From Strongyloides papillosus (lineage: Eukaryota > Nematoda > Chromadorea > Rhabditida > Strongyloididae): a DNA stretch of 64,000 bases. Below the pieces are notes generated by a model, which saw only the letters and a list, made by a program, of their open reading frames with translations, was not told the origin of the DNA and did not search any database. This document shows positions 35,979 through 48,302 of this stretch, piece by piece. Made by a program: the position numbers and the translations under genes. The stretch's first letter is position 1; every line of letters starts with the position of its first letter. The stretch covers positions 1,178,001 to 1,242,000 of the forward strand of contig SRSI01000078.1 of the NCBI GenBank assembly GCA_005656395.1, given 5' to 3'.

Positions 35979-38900
35979 TTTTATTTATTTTTATTTTATT
36001 CGTAGAATATTCTGCAAAGGTAAATTATAATTAAACATTTTAAAGTATAAAATTATTATTTATCTTGAGTTCTACCCTTAGATCTCAAATTGTATCTTTT
36101 CGTTATCACTTCAACTTTCTGAGTCTCCTTAATTAAGGTTTCAAGGATTCTTTTCCTAGGACGTCCAACTGTTCTCTTTTTATCAGGAGTCCATAAATGT
36201 ACTAGTTTCATTAAATCATCATTCATAACTTTCTCCAGCAGTTTTCTCCTTTTTGAGAAACGAAATCATGAATATCTCCACAGAATTCTAGTAGTTGAGT
36301 TACTTTCACTCTTCTTTCATTTTTTTCTGTTTCGGTAGTACCTATTTTTAGTTTAAGGCATCTGCGTAGAATTCTTTTTTCTGCATTTACAATTCTTTGT
36401 AGTGATGCTTTTGTGAAATTTAGAGTTTCTATACCATATGTTAAGATTGGTCTTATATTTTGAACATATAGAAAAGCTTTTTTCTTAATACTATTAGTTC
36501 TCTCCATAAGAGGCATGACTTTTTTGCAGGCTATTTCACTATTTCTGATTCTAGTTGATATTTCTAAGTTTTCATGATTTTTGCTGAATGATAACCATTG
36601 ACCTAGATATTTATACTGCTGGGTTACTTGATAAATAGGATTAATAACATCACTGTTTGTTAAGGTTTCCGTCTTAAGTCTATTTAGTTGTAAACCAGCT
36701 TTTTTAGAATGCTTCTCTAAGCTGCTAGCTAAAAATTCGGAAGTATTTTGGCTAGTGCTGAAGATAGCTATATCATCTGCATATGCTAAGTAGAACAGTT
36801 GCGTAAAATCATTATTGTCGGGGTTTTTTATTTTTAAGACACCATTTAATTTACTTGATTTTAAATCATTCTTCACGTTATTAATGATTCCTTGTAACGC
36901 AGCTATGAACAGTACAGGACTGGGAGAATCTCCCTGTTTCACACCTTTTGAAGGGAATATTTGAATTGGCGAAGATCTCAAGCATGGAATTAACATTCTG
37001 CTATCTTTGTAAAGGTCCTGTATTATTTTTATTTCATGTAGACTCAGACCCATTTTTCCAAGCGTAGAAAACAGATATGAGTGTCCTATGCTGTCAAAAG
37101 CTTTTTTAAAATCAATGAATATTATGAATAGAGGTATCTTGAATTCAGTAGTTTTCTGCATTATCGTTTTCAAGATAAAAGTATTAGTGATAGTATTTTT
37201 TCTTTGCCTAAATCCTGCTTGTTCTCTGTCTAAATTACGTTTAATTTTATTTCTGATCCTATCAAGTAGCATTGATGTGAACAACTTGTAGTTGCCTTGT
37301 AAGATTGCTATAGGACGAGTATTAGTAATTAATTTTGCATTTCCTGATTTCTTTAAAAGAATTAAAGATGCTTCTTTAAATAGACTAGGAAAGCCTTTAT
37401 GAATGTATGTATTAAACCTTTGAAGCAAAGCAGTTGGAAGTACATTAGACGCAAGTTTGTAATGAGCAAAAGACATACCATCAGTGCCTGGAGCTTTTTT
37501 CTTTATCTTTTTTATTCTTTGTAATATATGTGATAATGTAAAATCTTTGAAGGTTTCAAAGTTTTTCACTGATTTCTCCCAGTCATTTGATAGTGGTAAA
37601 CCTGCGTAGAGGTCTTTGTAATGTCTCTTTATTTCCTCATTTACTTCATCAATAGTTGTTGTCATGCTACCATCCGGTTTTAGCAGAGATAAATTAAGAT
37701 GATTAAATTCTCTTTTTTCAATGTATACAAATTTCATTGCACGATTTTTCTTTAATGCTGACTCCAAAATAGTTTGATCACGTTTTTTCTTTTCACTTCT
37801 AATTTTGTAGTTGATTAATTTATTGAGAATTGTATAATTGAGTAAATTGGTAATACTTTTATCTTGGAATATAATTGATCGAGTTCTTATGGAGCCAGAA
37901 ATTTCATCAGTAATTATACTTGGTCTCTTTGTCTTTTTTGATAGCATTTTCGAAAGAGATATTGAATTTGAAATTAGCTTTTCGTAATCTTTATCTAAAT
38001 TATCTTTTAGATTAAGATGCCAATTTAAGTTGAGAGCTTTGTTGTTAGTCTTATTTATGATATCTTGGCTCAGTTCATCTGATGAGAATATTCTTGGTTT
38101 CTTTCTGGTGCTATATTGTTTCGTGTCTAGCTTGCCAAATTTAACTTTGAGTAGTAGAGGTTTGTGATCTGATCTTACATTAAACCTTTTTATTATTCTT
38201 GTATCAATAAATGATGCTTTTTTGGCATTATGTATCAGAAAGTAATCCAATTCACCTCTACTAATTTTATTTGGGCCGTTCCATGTAAATCTAGACGACG
38301 TTTTCTTAATAACTAGTCGATTGGTTATTGAGAGATTTTCACTTCCTGTCCATAATTCAAGTTTTGTACCTCTTTCATTATTTTCTAAATGTGCACTATT
38401 GCTGAATTTACCTCTTCTTATAGTACATTTAATTTTTGCATTAAAATCTCCCCCAATTATTATGTTATTTCTAGATAGTGGATATAGCTTTTTGAAGCCC
38501 GACATTATTTCTTTCATTTGATCATAAACTTCTTCTACTTTTGAATCTTCACTACTAGATGTCGGCATGTAACAAACTATTATTAACAAGTATGTGTTTT
38601 TAAGTTTTAATGTTATTGTGCTTAATCGGAATCCAATATGTTGGTAAGAAACTAAATTGTTTTTATAACATAAAGGTATCAACCAACCAACACCACCACA
38701 ATGTTTATCCGCCGCGCCTAATAAGTAAAGATAGTCATTGTCCGAAAATGATGATTCTTTAGCATTTCTACTCTCGGTTAACATTATTATTGCATGATTA
38801 TTAAAGTCTAGTGTTGCTTTAGTTAGTTCTGGTATCTTGTTTTTGAGACCTTGAATATTTAAAGTGATAAATTGAAGAACACTTTTTGAGATTCTAAGGC

Positions 38901-39030
38901 ATTCAGTCTTTTCTATGACCTGGCGACCACCCTCTGGTAAGATTACTGCCATTTTACTAATTTTTTAGAAAAGGATGATAATAAAAAATAATAAAACCAC
39001 CTCTCTACAACTTGTAAGATGAAAGGAATG
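35979..39030 (-). mobile_element. Near full-length RTE-type LINE, 15-bp TSD
   Basis: A perfect 15-bp direct repeat ACGAACCTTCGAAAA flanks the insert (35964-35978 and 39031-39045). On the minus strand the element has a 5' leader of about 78 nt, one long ORF with endonuclease and reverse transcriptase, a 3' UTR and an A-rich tail of AATAAA-like units (about 35979-36001). At 3052 bp this is a complete insertion. It lies inside a plus-strand decayed gene, in reverse orientation to it. Confidence 0.95.
36056..38952 (-). CDS. LINE endonuclease-reverse transcriptase polyprotein
   Basis: The ORF starts at ATG 38952 and runs 909 codons to a TGA at 36223-36225. Residues 25-270 or so are an AP-endonuclease-like domain: LNIQGL, TESRN, IIGGDFNAKI and the catalytic-site RSDHKPLL. 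Residues 490-770 or so are the reverse transcriptase: GTDGMSFAHYKL, NTRPIAILQGNYKLF, EQAGFRQRKNT, FIDFKKAFDSIG, KGVKQGDSPSPVLF and the active-site YADD (AYADDIAIF). A thumb/C-terminal domain with LTYGIETLNF follows. The stop overlaps an ATG (ATGA). The next frame continues 56 codons to 36056 with DKKRTVGRPRKRI, the conserved tail seen in frame in the LINE at 7246. So the C-terminus is displaced by one frame, most simply a 1-bp indel. All visible catalytic residues are intact. Confidence 0.93.
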
Positions 39031-39134
39031 ACGAACCTTCGAAAAGCAATTTGAAATTCATATTGGACGAGAAAAAAAGTGAAATTTTGAATAGCAAAAA
39101 ATACGCATCTTTCGTAGAAAATTGCGCTAAGTAA
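39031..39134 (+). pseudogene. Decayed gene, 3' part, beyond LINE
   Basis: Immediately right of the LINE, counting one copy of the target duplication, a plus-strand frame reads NLKFILDEKKSEIL, then NSKKYASFVENCAK and TAA at 39132-39134. It is in frame with the FFYEPSK stretch that ends at the left junction. This open reading across the empty site shows the LINE landed within a coding sequence or within an already decaying pseudogene. The minus-strand frame at 38943-39194 is the opposite-strand shadow of this exon plus LINE leader. Confidence 0.45.
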
Positions 39135-41806
39135 TACGAAAATGTTGAGAAAATTACACACAAAAATTAATTTTTGACATTTTGTTATGCACACTGCAAA
39201 ATAATCTTTTTGTAATGTATTTATTAGAACGTCTTTATAAATAAAAATTTATAGTAATTGTCGAAATTTTAATCATAAGAGAGCATTGTTAAAAAATAAC
39301 TTATTAATTGATATTATCCTAATATTATCGATTTAATGTTACTAGATTTTTCGTAAAATATATATTTCTTGATTTTATTAAAAAATTATTTCATAAAATT
39401 CTGTACAGTTAAGAAAAAAATTATAACATAAAAAAATTTATATTGTTAAAAGTTACAATAAATAATTCAATAAATATCGTTATTTTAATACAAACAAACA
39501 GATAATTATAATAAAAAGTTAAAAAATTTATTTCAATGAATAATGCAGACAAAAAAAACAATAAATAATTATTAATTGTACATTTCCTTTAACATGTCCA
39601 GAATTTAGTAAAGACTCTTTCTAGCAATTTTTTTTGACCTACAAATTGAAACAGAAACAATTTATAGACAAAATAAAGTGTGTATTTTGACGTTTTCCTA
39701 AATTTTGCCATTTTTTTAGTTATAATCGTTACCAAATAAAAGTAAAAAAGATATGTCAAAGATTACATAAGATTCACGTAAAATATTAAAATTCTTGCTT
39801 ATTATGTATTATAGGTGAACAACTTCATTAAATTATACACTTATCATATAAATTTTTAAGTTATGTGTTATTCTTTGTAAGATCATTTATAAATAAATAA
39901 ATATTTTTCCAATTTAACAATAATTGCATTGTGAATTAAATATTCAATGCATTGTAATAATTATTTAAAAAAACAAAAAAATGTCAAAAATTATTTTTGT
40001 GTGTAGAAAGAATATTGATGTTATTAATACTTCAAAAAAGAGAACTTAAATGAATATATCAAAGGATAAATAAAAAAATACTTCTCACTAAATTTACTTT
40101 ACAATTTTTTTAAGATAAAAACTATTATTTGACTCGCTTAACTTGATTAACCAAAAACATAAGAATTAAGCTCCAGGACAAACGAAATTTCCACTCAGAA
40201 ACTGTTTCGAACTGAACTATAAATTTTTCAGTTTGTACATCAAAGTAATTCAGAGCATTATATTAATTTTATAAAATATTAAAATTTTCTAATAATAGGC
40301 GTTATTATTTTTTTACAACTACTTTAATGATATTTATATAATTTTAATCACTATAAATATATAAAAAAATAGGTAAAATTGCATTAATTTATAGTATTTA
40401 TAATTCCATTTTGAAAATTATGAAAATTTTTAAAAATAAAATTTACATTTACTAATTTAATAATTCATTAAAAATCAAGAACGTATATTTAACAATACAA
40501 AAAAATTAATATTCAAAATAATCTGATATTTTTGGTTTGTCAATGAATTCGAATATTATATCGTTACTTTTTGTTTGTAAATAATTACTTAAAATAAATT
40601 TAGCTAAATTTTTTTAGTAGACATAACCAACTCTTTCATATTGTTGAATATTTTATTTTTACTGTTGATGTGTAATATTTTCTTGATATTAGTTAATAAT
40701 TTTATTTTTTATGTATTATAGATTTTAAATATTTTATATTGCATAATCAAATATTTCAAATCCTATAAAATTATCTTTTCTATAAAAATCAAATTCGATA
40801 TATTCTGAGTAAATCATGAATGATTTAATTAGAGGTACGGCGACTTCAAATTTAATGAAAAACAAAAATATAAATAGTAAAAGACAAAAGGTATTTTCAT
40901 TTTATCTTGTCTGTCAAAGAAAGTTATTTTTTTATCGGATACCAACAGTAAGGAGAAGTTAAAAGAACAAAAAGCCTTTAAGAGTAAATTAATTTATACA
41001 ATTATGTTTATATTTTTTATTTAGCTTTTATTTTTATGTTAACTTATATCCTGTTATTAATAAGAGGTTTTAATTAATTGTTGGAGCTTCACTGGGGTAC
41101 TTTTATCGTTGAGGATTGTACTCCAGTAACAAAAAATTAAATCCTGGAAAGCTCAGTAAATACGTTTCTCTAAAAATACCTTCAAATAATATTTTTCTTT
41201 CATTTATAGAAATATGTCCGAACGATTTTTCTTCTTTAACTAAAATTTAAATTAATTAAATTTCCTGTGATTAAGTCTTACTATCTGGAAAAATAAAAAT
41301 TATGATATTTGAAAATGATTTTAAAATTGATTCATTTAAAGATATATTATTTTCTTTTTTTGTTAAATCTTTTTTCTATAAATAAAGTAATTATTTGAAA
41401 ATTATATTTAAAACTTATTGATGTTAAAGATAATATAAGTTTCTTCAAATTTAATTTTTCAAGTTTATTTTGTCAAATTGCTGTCATCAGGATTTTCTAT
41501 TTTTATTCTAAATTCTTTTGTAATTTCATGTTTTTGACTTTTTAGCTACTTTTTTCTTTTATAAGTTCTTTTATTTTGTAGTCCTATTTATCGAGTATTT
41601 TTTATTTTAGTATGAGATTCTTTAAGAAATTTTTTTCCTTTTTTGTAAGCCCGCCTTCAGGCAAGCCTTATATAAATCCCAGTCTATAAGCATTTAGCTT
41701 AGCCTTATATATTTCCACATACCAGTTATGCCAAAAAAGTATTTGTCATATTTTATTTGTATTTATTTTATTTATATTAGCTACCAAGCTAACATTTTTA
41801 TAACTA
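39135..41806. other. AT-rich gene-free stretch
   Basis: No gene is seen. 41091-41127 can fold (ACTGGGGTAC against GTACTCCAGT, 17-nt loop). 41650-41670 holds a GC-rich speck GCCCGCCTTCAGGC. Neither has a recognisable role. Confidence 0.35.
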
Positions 41807-42131
41807 CTACTTTTTAATTTCAAATGCCTCTGTTTTAATATTTGTTATTTCATATTGAATCTTTTCATAATCATTTTCAACATCTTCTAAATTTTTTTCA
41901 GGTTTGTTGGATAAATCTTTCCACTCTTTTAGAACCTAAATTACAAATTTAAGTAATGCTAAAAATTAAGATACTTTTAAAAACTATAGCATATACTTTT
42001 TTAAATTCATCATTCGAATTACCAAGAACTAATTTTTTATGTTTGTTACTGTAATGAATTTCTGTTAATATATATTTTTTCTTGTACTTATTTATTTCAC
42101 AGAAATTTTTGGTTATTAAAAATAAATGAAA
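41807..42131 (-). CDS. Two-exon C-terminus of an unknown gene
   Basis: The last exon (41935-41807) reads VLKEWKDLSNKPEKNLEDVE, then NDYEKIQYEITNIKTEAF and TAG. It starts right after ATTTGTAATTTAG. The preceding exon (within 42131-41997) reads INKYKKKYILTEIHYSNKHK, then KLVLGNSNDEFKK and stops at AAA|GTATATGC. Splicing out the 61-nt intron (41996-41936) joins EFKK to VLKEWKD in phase 0. Both exons are open across all codons. Predicted structure is a short beta-like patch followed by an acidic coiled coil at the C-terminus. I do not recognise the family. Upstream exons were not found; an AG at about 42093 could begin the exon. A real gene end is the favoured reading, a relic the alternative. 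Confidence 0.42.
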
Positions 42132-42875
42132 TTATTGTTATAAGATATTATGTGGCTTTTGTTGATAATGAATATTCATGTAATCGTATTAAAACATTGT
42201 CTACTTTACTAAGGATTAGTGCTGTAAATGACCTACAATCGACAGAGACTGTGAATTTTACTTAAATAAACGTGAACAAAACTATTTATTATGATGAAAT
42301 GTATCAGTTACAAAAAGACTTAATACCTGATGAGTGTCGTAAAAAATGGAAATAATCAAAATACTTTGAAAAATAGTTCATTCAGTGTTAAAATTTAATG
42401 AATTTTTTAAATTTGACAGTGAAAAACTTTCAAACATAATTCATTTTATAAATTGTCGTTACAATAATGTAGCTGATAAAGAAAAACCTGAGATTGAGCT
42501 AAGTTATCGTTTAAATAGTTATGACATGCTGAGCTTGAAAGTTTTTTAATTGTATTTCATTTATTTATAAAATTGATTAGTGGGACAGCAAAAAATTTCG
42601 TATTTATTTTCCAAACACTTTATATTTTTTTACTTTCATTTTAATAGTATAAAAAATTTTTACGAACTTTTTTAAGACTAATAAATAATAAACACATTGT
42701 TAGATCATTTAATCTTAAAAATTTTATAAGTAAATATGTTATGTTGTCAGTCTTTTAATAGATACTTTTACATTCTTCACAATCATAAAATTAGCTAAGT
42801 TAACGTTTTTATCTAATTCTTCTCTAAATAGAAACGTTTCTATGAATTATATTTTTGTGAAATTATATAGAAAGC
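42132..42875. other. AT-rich gene-free stretch
   Basis: I see no feature between the two-exon fragment and the TIR element copy. Short plus-strand scraps at 42200-42540 (such as IVVTIM-like runs) are not convincing. Confidence 0.35.
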
Positions 42876-43801
42876 ACACACAAAAAAATGGGACACACAT
42901 TTGCGTAAAATCTAATAAATTTGTCCCACCTAATAAAATTTGAATTTTCTTGATTTGCGATAATTTTAACGCAATTATTTTGTACAAAAAATTTAGGCAA
43001 TAATTAAAATTAGTTTTTATTTTATATTTTATTGTTTTTATTTTAAAACTTAAGTTATTTTTTACAATACATTTTAAAATACAATATTAGATTTTAACTT
43101 ATTATAAGATTAAAAAATGCTTTTATAAAGAGTATTTATCGATACATGATAGTATTTTTTAGATATTCTTCAATTGTTTGAATAACTATAAATAAGATTT
43201 TTATAAAGAGTTATATTCATCTAATGACACAACTTTTTTATACTGTTTTTCAAGATCATCTTTAAAAGTCAAACTGATTAAAAGTTTTAAAACATTATAC
43301 GTTTTGTTCAAAGTAAAAAAAATTTTAAATATTTTAATTTAAATAAGAAAAATAGCAAGTACTAAGATAATATTTCCAATAAACATTACTTTGTATGGTT
43401 AGATAATTATCACTCTCTCTTATTGTTGTTGTAAATTTTTTAAATTTGCTGGTGTTAACAGGTTGTTTAAAATAATGATTTTTGTTAAAACGTTAACAAC
43501 TTTACACGAAATTCACTTTATAATATATTATAAAAACAAATTAGATTCTAAAATAGGTGTAATATTTTTAAAATTTTTAAGATTATTAAATAAATGTTTC
43601 ATTAGTTCAAAATATTAAAACTATATATTTTTGTAAAAGAACGACCAAATTTATGCAAAAATCTAACATTTTGCGTCATTTAAAACATTTTTTTGCCTGA
43701 TATTTCTAAAATTTAAATAAATTTTGACATTTCAAAGTGGTTGGACATTTTATTGCATTTTATGTAATAATGTTAAAATTTGTCCCATTTTTTTTGTGTG
43801 T
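42876..43801. mobile_element. Dispersed TIR element, copy 2
   Basis: It starts ACACACAAAAAAATGGGACA and ends TGTCCCATTTTTTTTGTGTGT, a better-preserved inverted repeat than the copy at 5706-6654. Inner blocks match that copy in the same order: TAANAAAATTTGAATTTT near the left end and TTAACAACTTTACACGAAAT near the right. At 926 bp it is 23 bp shorter. Non-coding. No clear target duplication. Confidence 0.78.
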
Positions 43802-44500
43802 ATTGTTTTAAAAAATTTTTGTTACTAACGGAAAATTCGTTTTTTATTGACGTAGTAAAAAACGCAATTACTTTTTAGACAGGCCAATATAAAATTTAAG
43901 AGCAAAACGACTTTTTTTATTTCAGCAAGTATCACACAGATTAAAAAAAAATTTCCTGAACAAATCACCTTGAACAAAGTTTATTGATTATCATGATTTT
44001 TCTAAAATATTTGTGATCAATATTGTGAATTTTATATGGAAATATCTTTAGATTTTTGAGTTTTCAGTAATTTGTAATAAAAACAAATTCCTATAAATTA
44101 TTTACATTGTAATTATTATATATTATTTTTACACACAGTGTAGTCTATAGTTTTTGAATAGATGAATATATAATTTCAAGAGCATAATATAATTAGAAAA
44201 ACAGTTATCAGCAATTCAAAGCTTCTATATAAATAATAAAATTGCATATTAACAATAAATATTTAGAGCTATATCGACGTTTATTATTCAAGGATTTAAC
44301 GACATGTAAGGTTAGAAAATTATTTATGAGATTGAAATAAATGCTGTTAAAGAAATAGTCAAGTACAAACTTTAAAATATTACACAAATTTTTTTCCAGC
44401 AGAATTTTACTGATTACAATGTTCTCAATAACCAATGGATGGATAATTGTATTCATAATGATTTGTAATAAAAAAATTATTGACAATTTGTCACTTTAGA
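43802..44500. other. AT-rich gene-free stretch
   Basis: I see no gene; the minus-strand frame at 44208-44486 has AT-driven composition without motifs. Confidence 0.35.
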
Positions 44501-44509
44501 TAATATAAG

Positions 44510-45010
44510 TGTTTTAAAAATGTAACCAAGTCAAATCTACAATATGGACAGAATATTAGATTATGGACGAATTCATAAATTTACAGAAATTATTTATAAA
44601 ACTGGAATAAAGAATTAATACATCTGGAAAAAAAGTGCTTTTGTTTCAAGATCAGTGTCCATTGCAAAAATATCTTAAAAGATACAAAAATATGGCTATT
44701 GTAAATTTTAAAAAAATATTACGTCATCTTGTCAACCATAAGATGGTGGTATAATTAAATGGGTGAAACAACATCATAAATAAACGTTGGTTACTGATAT
44801 TATTAATATATTCAATGCTACAGAAAATGTTAACAATGCAAATTTTAAATCGTTGTGAGGTTTATTAGAAGCAATAAACAACATTGATAAGCCATAGAAA
44901 AAACTACCAGCTGAAGAAATTAAAAAATGTTTGTTAAATGTGGATTTCAACTTTCTAGTATGAGCGTTGCCATTAATCATAATGACAATAAAGATACAGA
45001 AATAGATATT
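44510..45010 (+). pseudogene. Second Tigger/pogo transposase relic
   Basis: Plus-strand pieces of the C-terminal half of a DDE_1 transposase appear across frames. NITSSCQP, a stop, then DGGIIKWVKQHHK (about 44710-44780) matches the QPxDxGIIxxxKxxYR signature. LVTDIINIFNATENVNNANF follows. Then KKLPAEEIKKCLLNVDF (about 44897-44950) matches the W..V....I..CF...GF end of the domain. Stops occur at places where the family has M and W. The frame continuing to 45175 could be the acidic tail. No N-terminal half or terminal repeats were found. It is on the opposite strand to, and diverged from, the relic at 27430. Confidence 0.72.
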
Positions 45011-48000
45011 TTATTAAACCAAGCTCAATTATTTGCTTTTATCGTTAATATAGGAGAAATAGAAAGTTCGTTTGATCTATTAAATTTGAATAATGATTTA
45101 GCAATACTATCAATGTTGATGAAATTAAAACAAATAATTACAAAGAATATAATGTGGATCAAGACATATCCTTAAAATATGGATCAATAGATAATGACTA
45201 GGAATTATTTCTTCCTCAATTGAGAAAGTTAAAAAAATGTTAATGAACAAAATAATTTTTAATCTTATAAAATCAATTTTCTTAGTAAAACCAGTTGAGG
45301 AATTTTTAAATAAAAAATGTTTTATAAAAGAATCATTAATTACTAGCTTTTTTAATCTAAATAAAGTCAAGTTTGTTTGAGAATTACATTGAATCATATT
45401 AATTGCTTTATTTAATTGATTATTTATATTATATATATTTAATTTATAATAATATCGCTTTTCTTAGTGTTATCATTACATCTGAAGACTTTTAATACTA
45501 TATACATTTTTATCATTGTATATTTGTATAGAAGATCTCTGTAAATGATTATGAAATTCTTTAGTCACAGTAGGTTTCTTAAAGATGAAATTGACTGTAT
45601 TTAAAAAAGTAGTATAACTGATATTTTATTTGTTTTATAATTTTTGTACAATAATTTTTTTCTTAGTATTATAAAAATTGGAAGTACCATTAACAATTGT
45701 GATTAATAAATTTGACTTTTTAACACTATACTTTCTCAAGATTTCACAAATGTAATTTGAAATCTAATTTTTAAAATCAGAAAAATATTTAAATTACTTT
45801 AATTTGTCTGTGATAAAATATTACTAACATTTTTGTTAGTGTTAGAGCTTAGGAAGAAATTTATCAAAGATTTTTTGTGATTTAGTATTTGCAAATTATT
45901 ACTAAAATTATTGTTATTTTAGAATCGATAATATATACGTAAAATTGATTTTGTTTATCTACGGTTTTTATTAAAAGCACTACAAAATCTAAAAACAAAG
46001 AACTTGACGAAAGAGAAGAACATATACTATAAAGATTAAATTTCTCTCAAAAAAACACTAAAATGTGAACAATTAGAAAATATAAAAGAATAAAATTTGT
46101 TTACATACATCACTTTTTCATCTTATTTTATTTTAAGATTTCATAATCTCATATTACTAATTCAATTTATTTTAAGTCACCTACCTTATCTATCTAGTAA
46201 TAATTATATAAGTTTACCCTAAACAATATTGTATAAAATTTAAGAGTTGTCACACATTACTAAGGGTTTTTAATAAAGTTGTTCAACTTATCGTTCGCGT
46301 TCTACATTCTACATAGATAAATTTTAATCAATTGGTAGTAAAAAAAATAAAGAAAGTTCTCTTAACAATGCCCAACAACCAAATTCTACATTAGATGTCA
46401 CTCAAGGAGATAAGAAAACTTGTTTAGCTGAAAAAAACTAATATTTTTTAATATTAATTATGGTAATAAAATAAAAAAGTGTTAAAATTTGAGAATTGTG
46501 GTCAAATTAAAAAAAAGCTAAAGGTATACAGTAATGTCAACTTAAATTTACTACCATTTTCTATTTCAGAAAATGTTAGAAATAATGAAAAAAAGTAAAT
46601 TAATAAAAGAGCAGCAGGCGCTATAATTTTTAATGAGAACAATACGATCTTTAATGTTTTTACTAACACAATAGAGCAGAAAAAAATTGTCTTTTTTAAA
46701 TATAAGTTAAATAGTTTTTTTTTATATTTTAAAGTTAATTAATAGATGTTTTCACTATATTGAGCAGGTAGAAAGAAAAAAATTTACTTAATAACATAAT
46801 CAATAGAAAATTAAAGTATAGTCGATAAAATTACGAGTAAAATAAGAACTTTAATTAGAAAAAAAATCTAAAATTTTTTTTAAAGAAGAATTAGTATGGA
46901 TTAACGTACTACGTTTTGTGAGAACGTCAAGAGTCATCTTTTAAATAAGATAAAAGAGAAAAATATTATTTAAATTTAAATTTTTTTATATTAGTGACAA
47001 TACGTATTGATAATAATTTGTAATAGTTGTACAGGTAATAGAAACAAAATATTTTACTTATTAATAAGTATGAAATATTTACATATTACTGCGATGAGTC
47101 TCAAAAACATAAAGAAGCAACTACAGTAATTAAAGGAAAAAATGTTTGTTTTCGTTAATATAAGCAATTTTTACTAGTAATTATTTATCGGTTTATTAAC
47201 TATCAGTGATAACCACTTCACAAAAAGATAATCAATTTTATATCAAAGTATTCATTTAAAATATAATTTGATCTAATAATGAATTGAAAATAAATTACAT
47301 TTTTATTCTAAATTTATTATAGTAATGGATAAATAATAGTAATTAATATTATTTAAAAAAAATAAATTAAAAATTTCTGGCAATGTTGAAGATATTCTTC
47401 TAAATCGTTAACATTCTCATAAATCCTTTTGGTAATTTCTGTGTAAATTAATTGCTTGTTAGAAAAAATAATTGATTTATTATGTATTCAAGAGATAAAA
47501 TTTTCTTTCGTAATCTAAAATTTGTTTCTCTAAATCTGATTTCAGTCCTTTTCTAAGATAAGCTAAAAGCAAGTTTGATTGTGATGCTTTTTTTAATAAA
47601 AAATTGGAAAATAATACGGTCGACATTCGCTTGTCTATGGTTACTTATACTTTTTTCCTTTTTTTTAAAAATGTCATTTCGCTTACTCATAAACAAGCGA
47701 ATGTCCCCTCTCCCCAAAAATAGACAATAAGAATAAATTTTCTCCACGTAGAATTTCATTATATAAATTTTCTAACTGAAAACATTTAAAAATAGATTTT
47801 AATGACAAATTAACAAAATTGCGAAAATATTTGTTATGTGTTGAAAGGCTTCCTTAATTTTTTAAAAATCTTATCAGCGTTTCTAAATGACTACATCTAT
47901 TTATCGTTTATTCAAGATATTTTTGGTTTAATATTTGCAATTGTTTGAAGAATTTCGTTAGTCTTTATTAATACAATTCAAGTAATCTAATCAGCTTCTA

Positions 48001-48302
48001 TTAATTTTCCATATTTTATCATTCTTTTGTAATATACTTCAAATAACAATTTTGGTTAATTTGTTTCATGTATTTGTCAACGTCTTCTTTAAACTTACTA
48101 GATTGAAAAAGCATTAATAAAAAAATTACTAATTGACTTACTTGAAAACAACTTTTTCTCAATTTCTTTAATATCTCCATATGGTATATTCAATAAAATC
48201 GAATAAAGCATGACTAATAAAAGTTTTAAAAAAATTTATATAACATAAAGACAAAAAACAAATTCGAATATAACAAAAATTAAAATACGTTTTTGCTATA
48301 TA
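45011..48302. other. AT-rich gene-free stretch
   Basis: Nothing supportable is visible apart from a 12-bp inverted pair at 47623-47634 and 47693-47704 (ACATTCGCTTGT and ACAAGCGAATGT, 58-nt loop). This pair creates part of the minus-strand frame at 47553-47759. Confidence 0.35.

Noticed and set aside
36223..38952. Plus-strand frames at 37088-37291 and 38321-38521.
   Set aside because: They are antisense shadows of the LINE endonuclease and reverse transcriptase ORF.
47623..47704. 12-bp inverted repeat as a transposon end or regulatory RNA.
   Set aside because: No second copy, target duplication or conserved context was seen.
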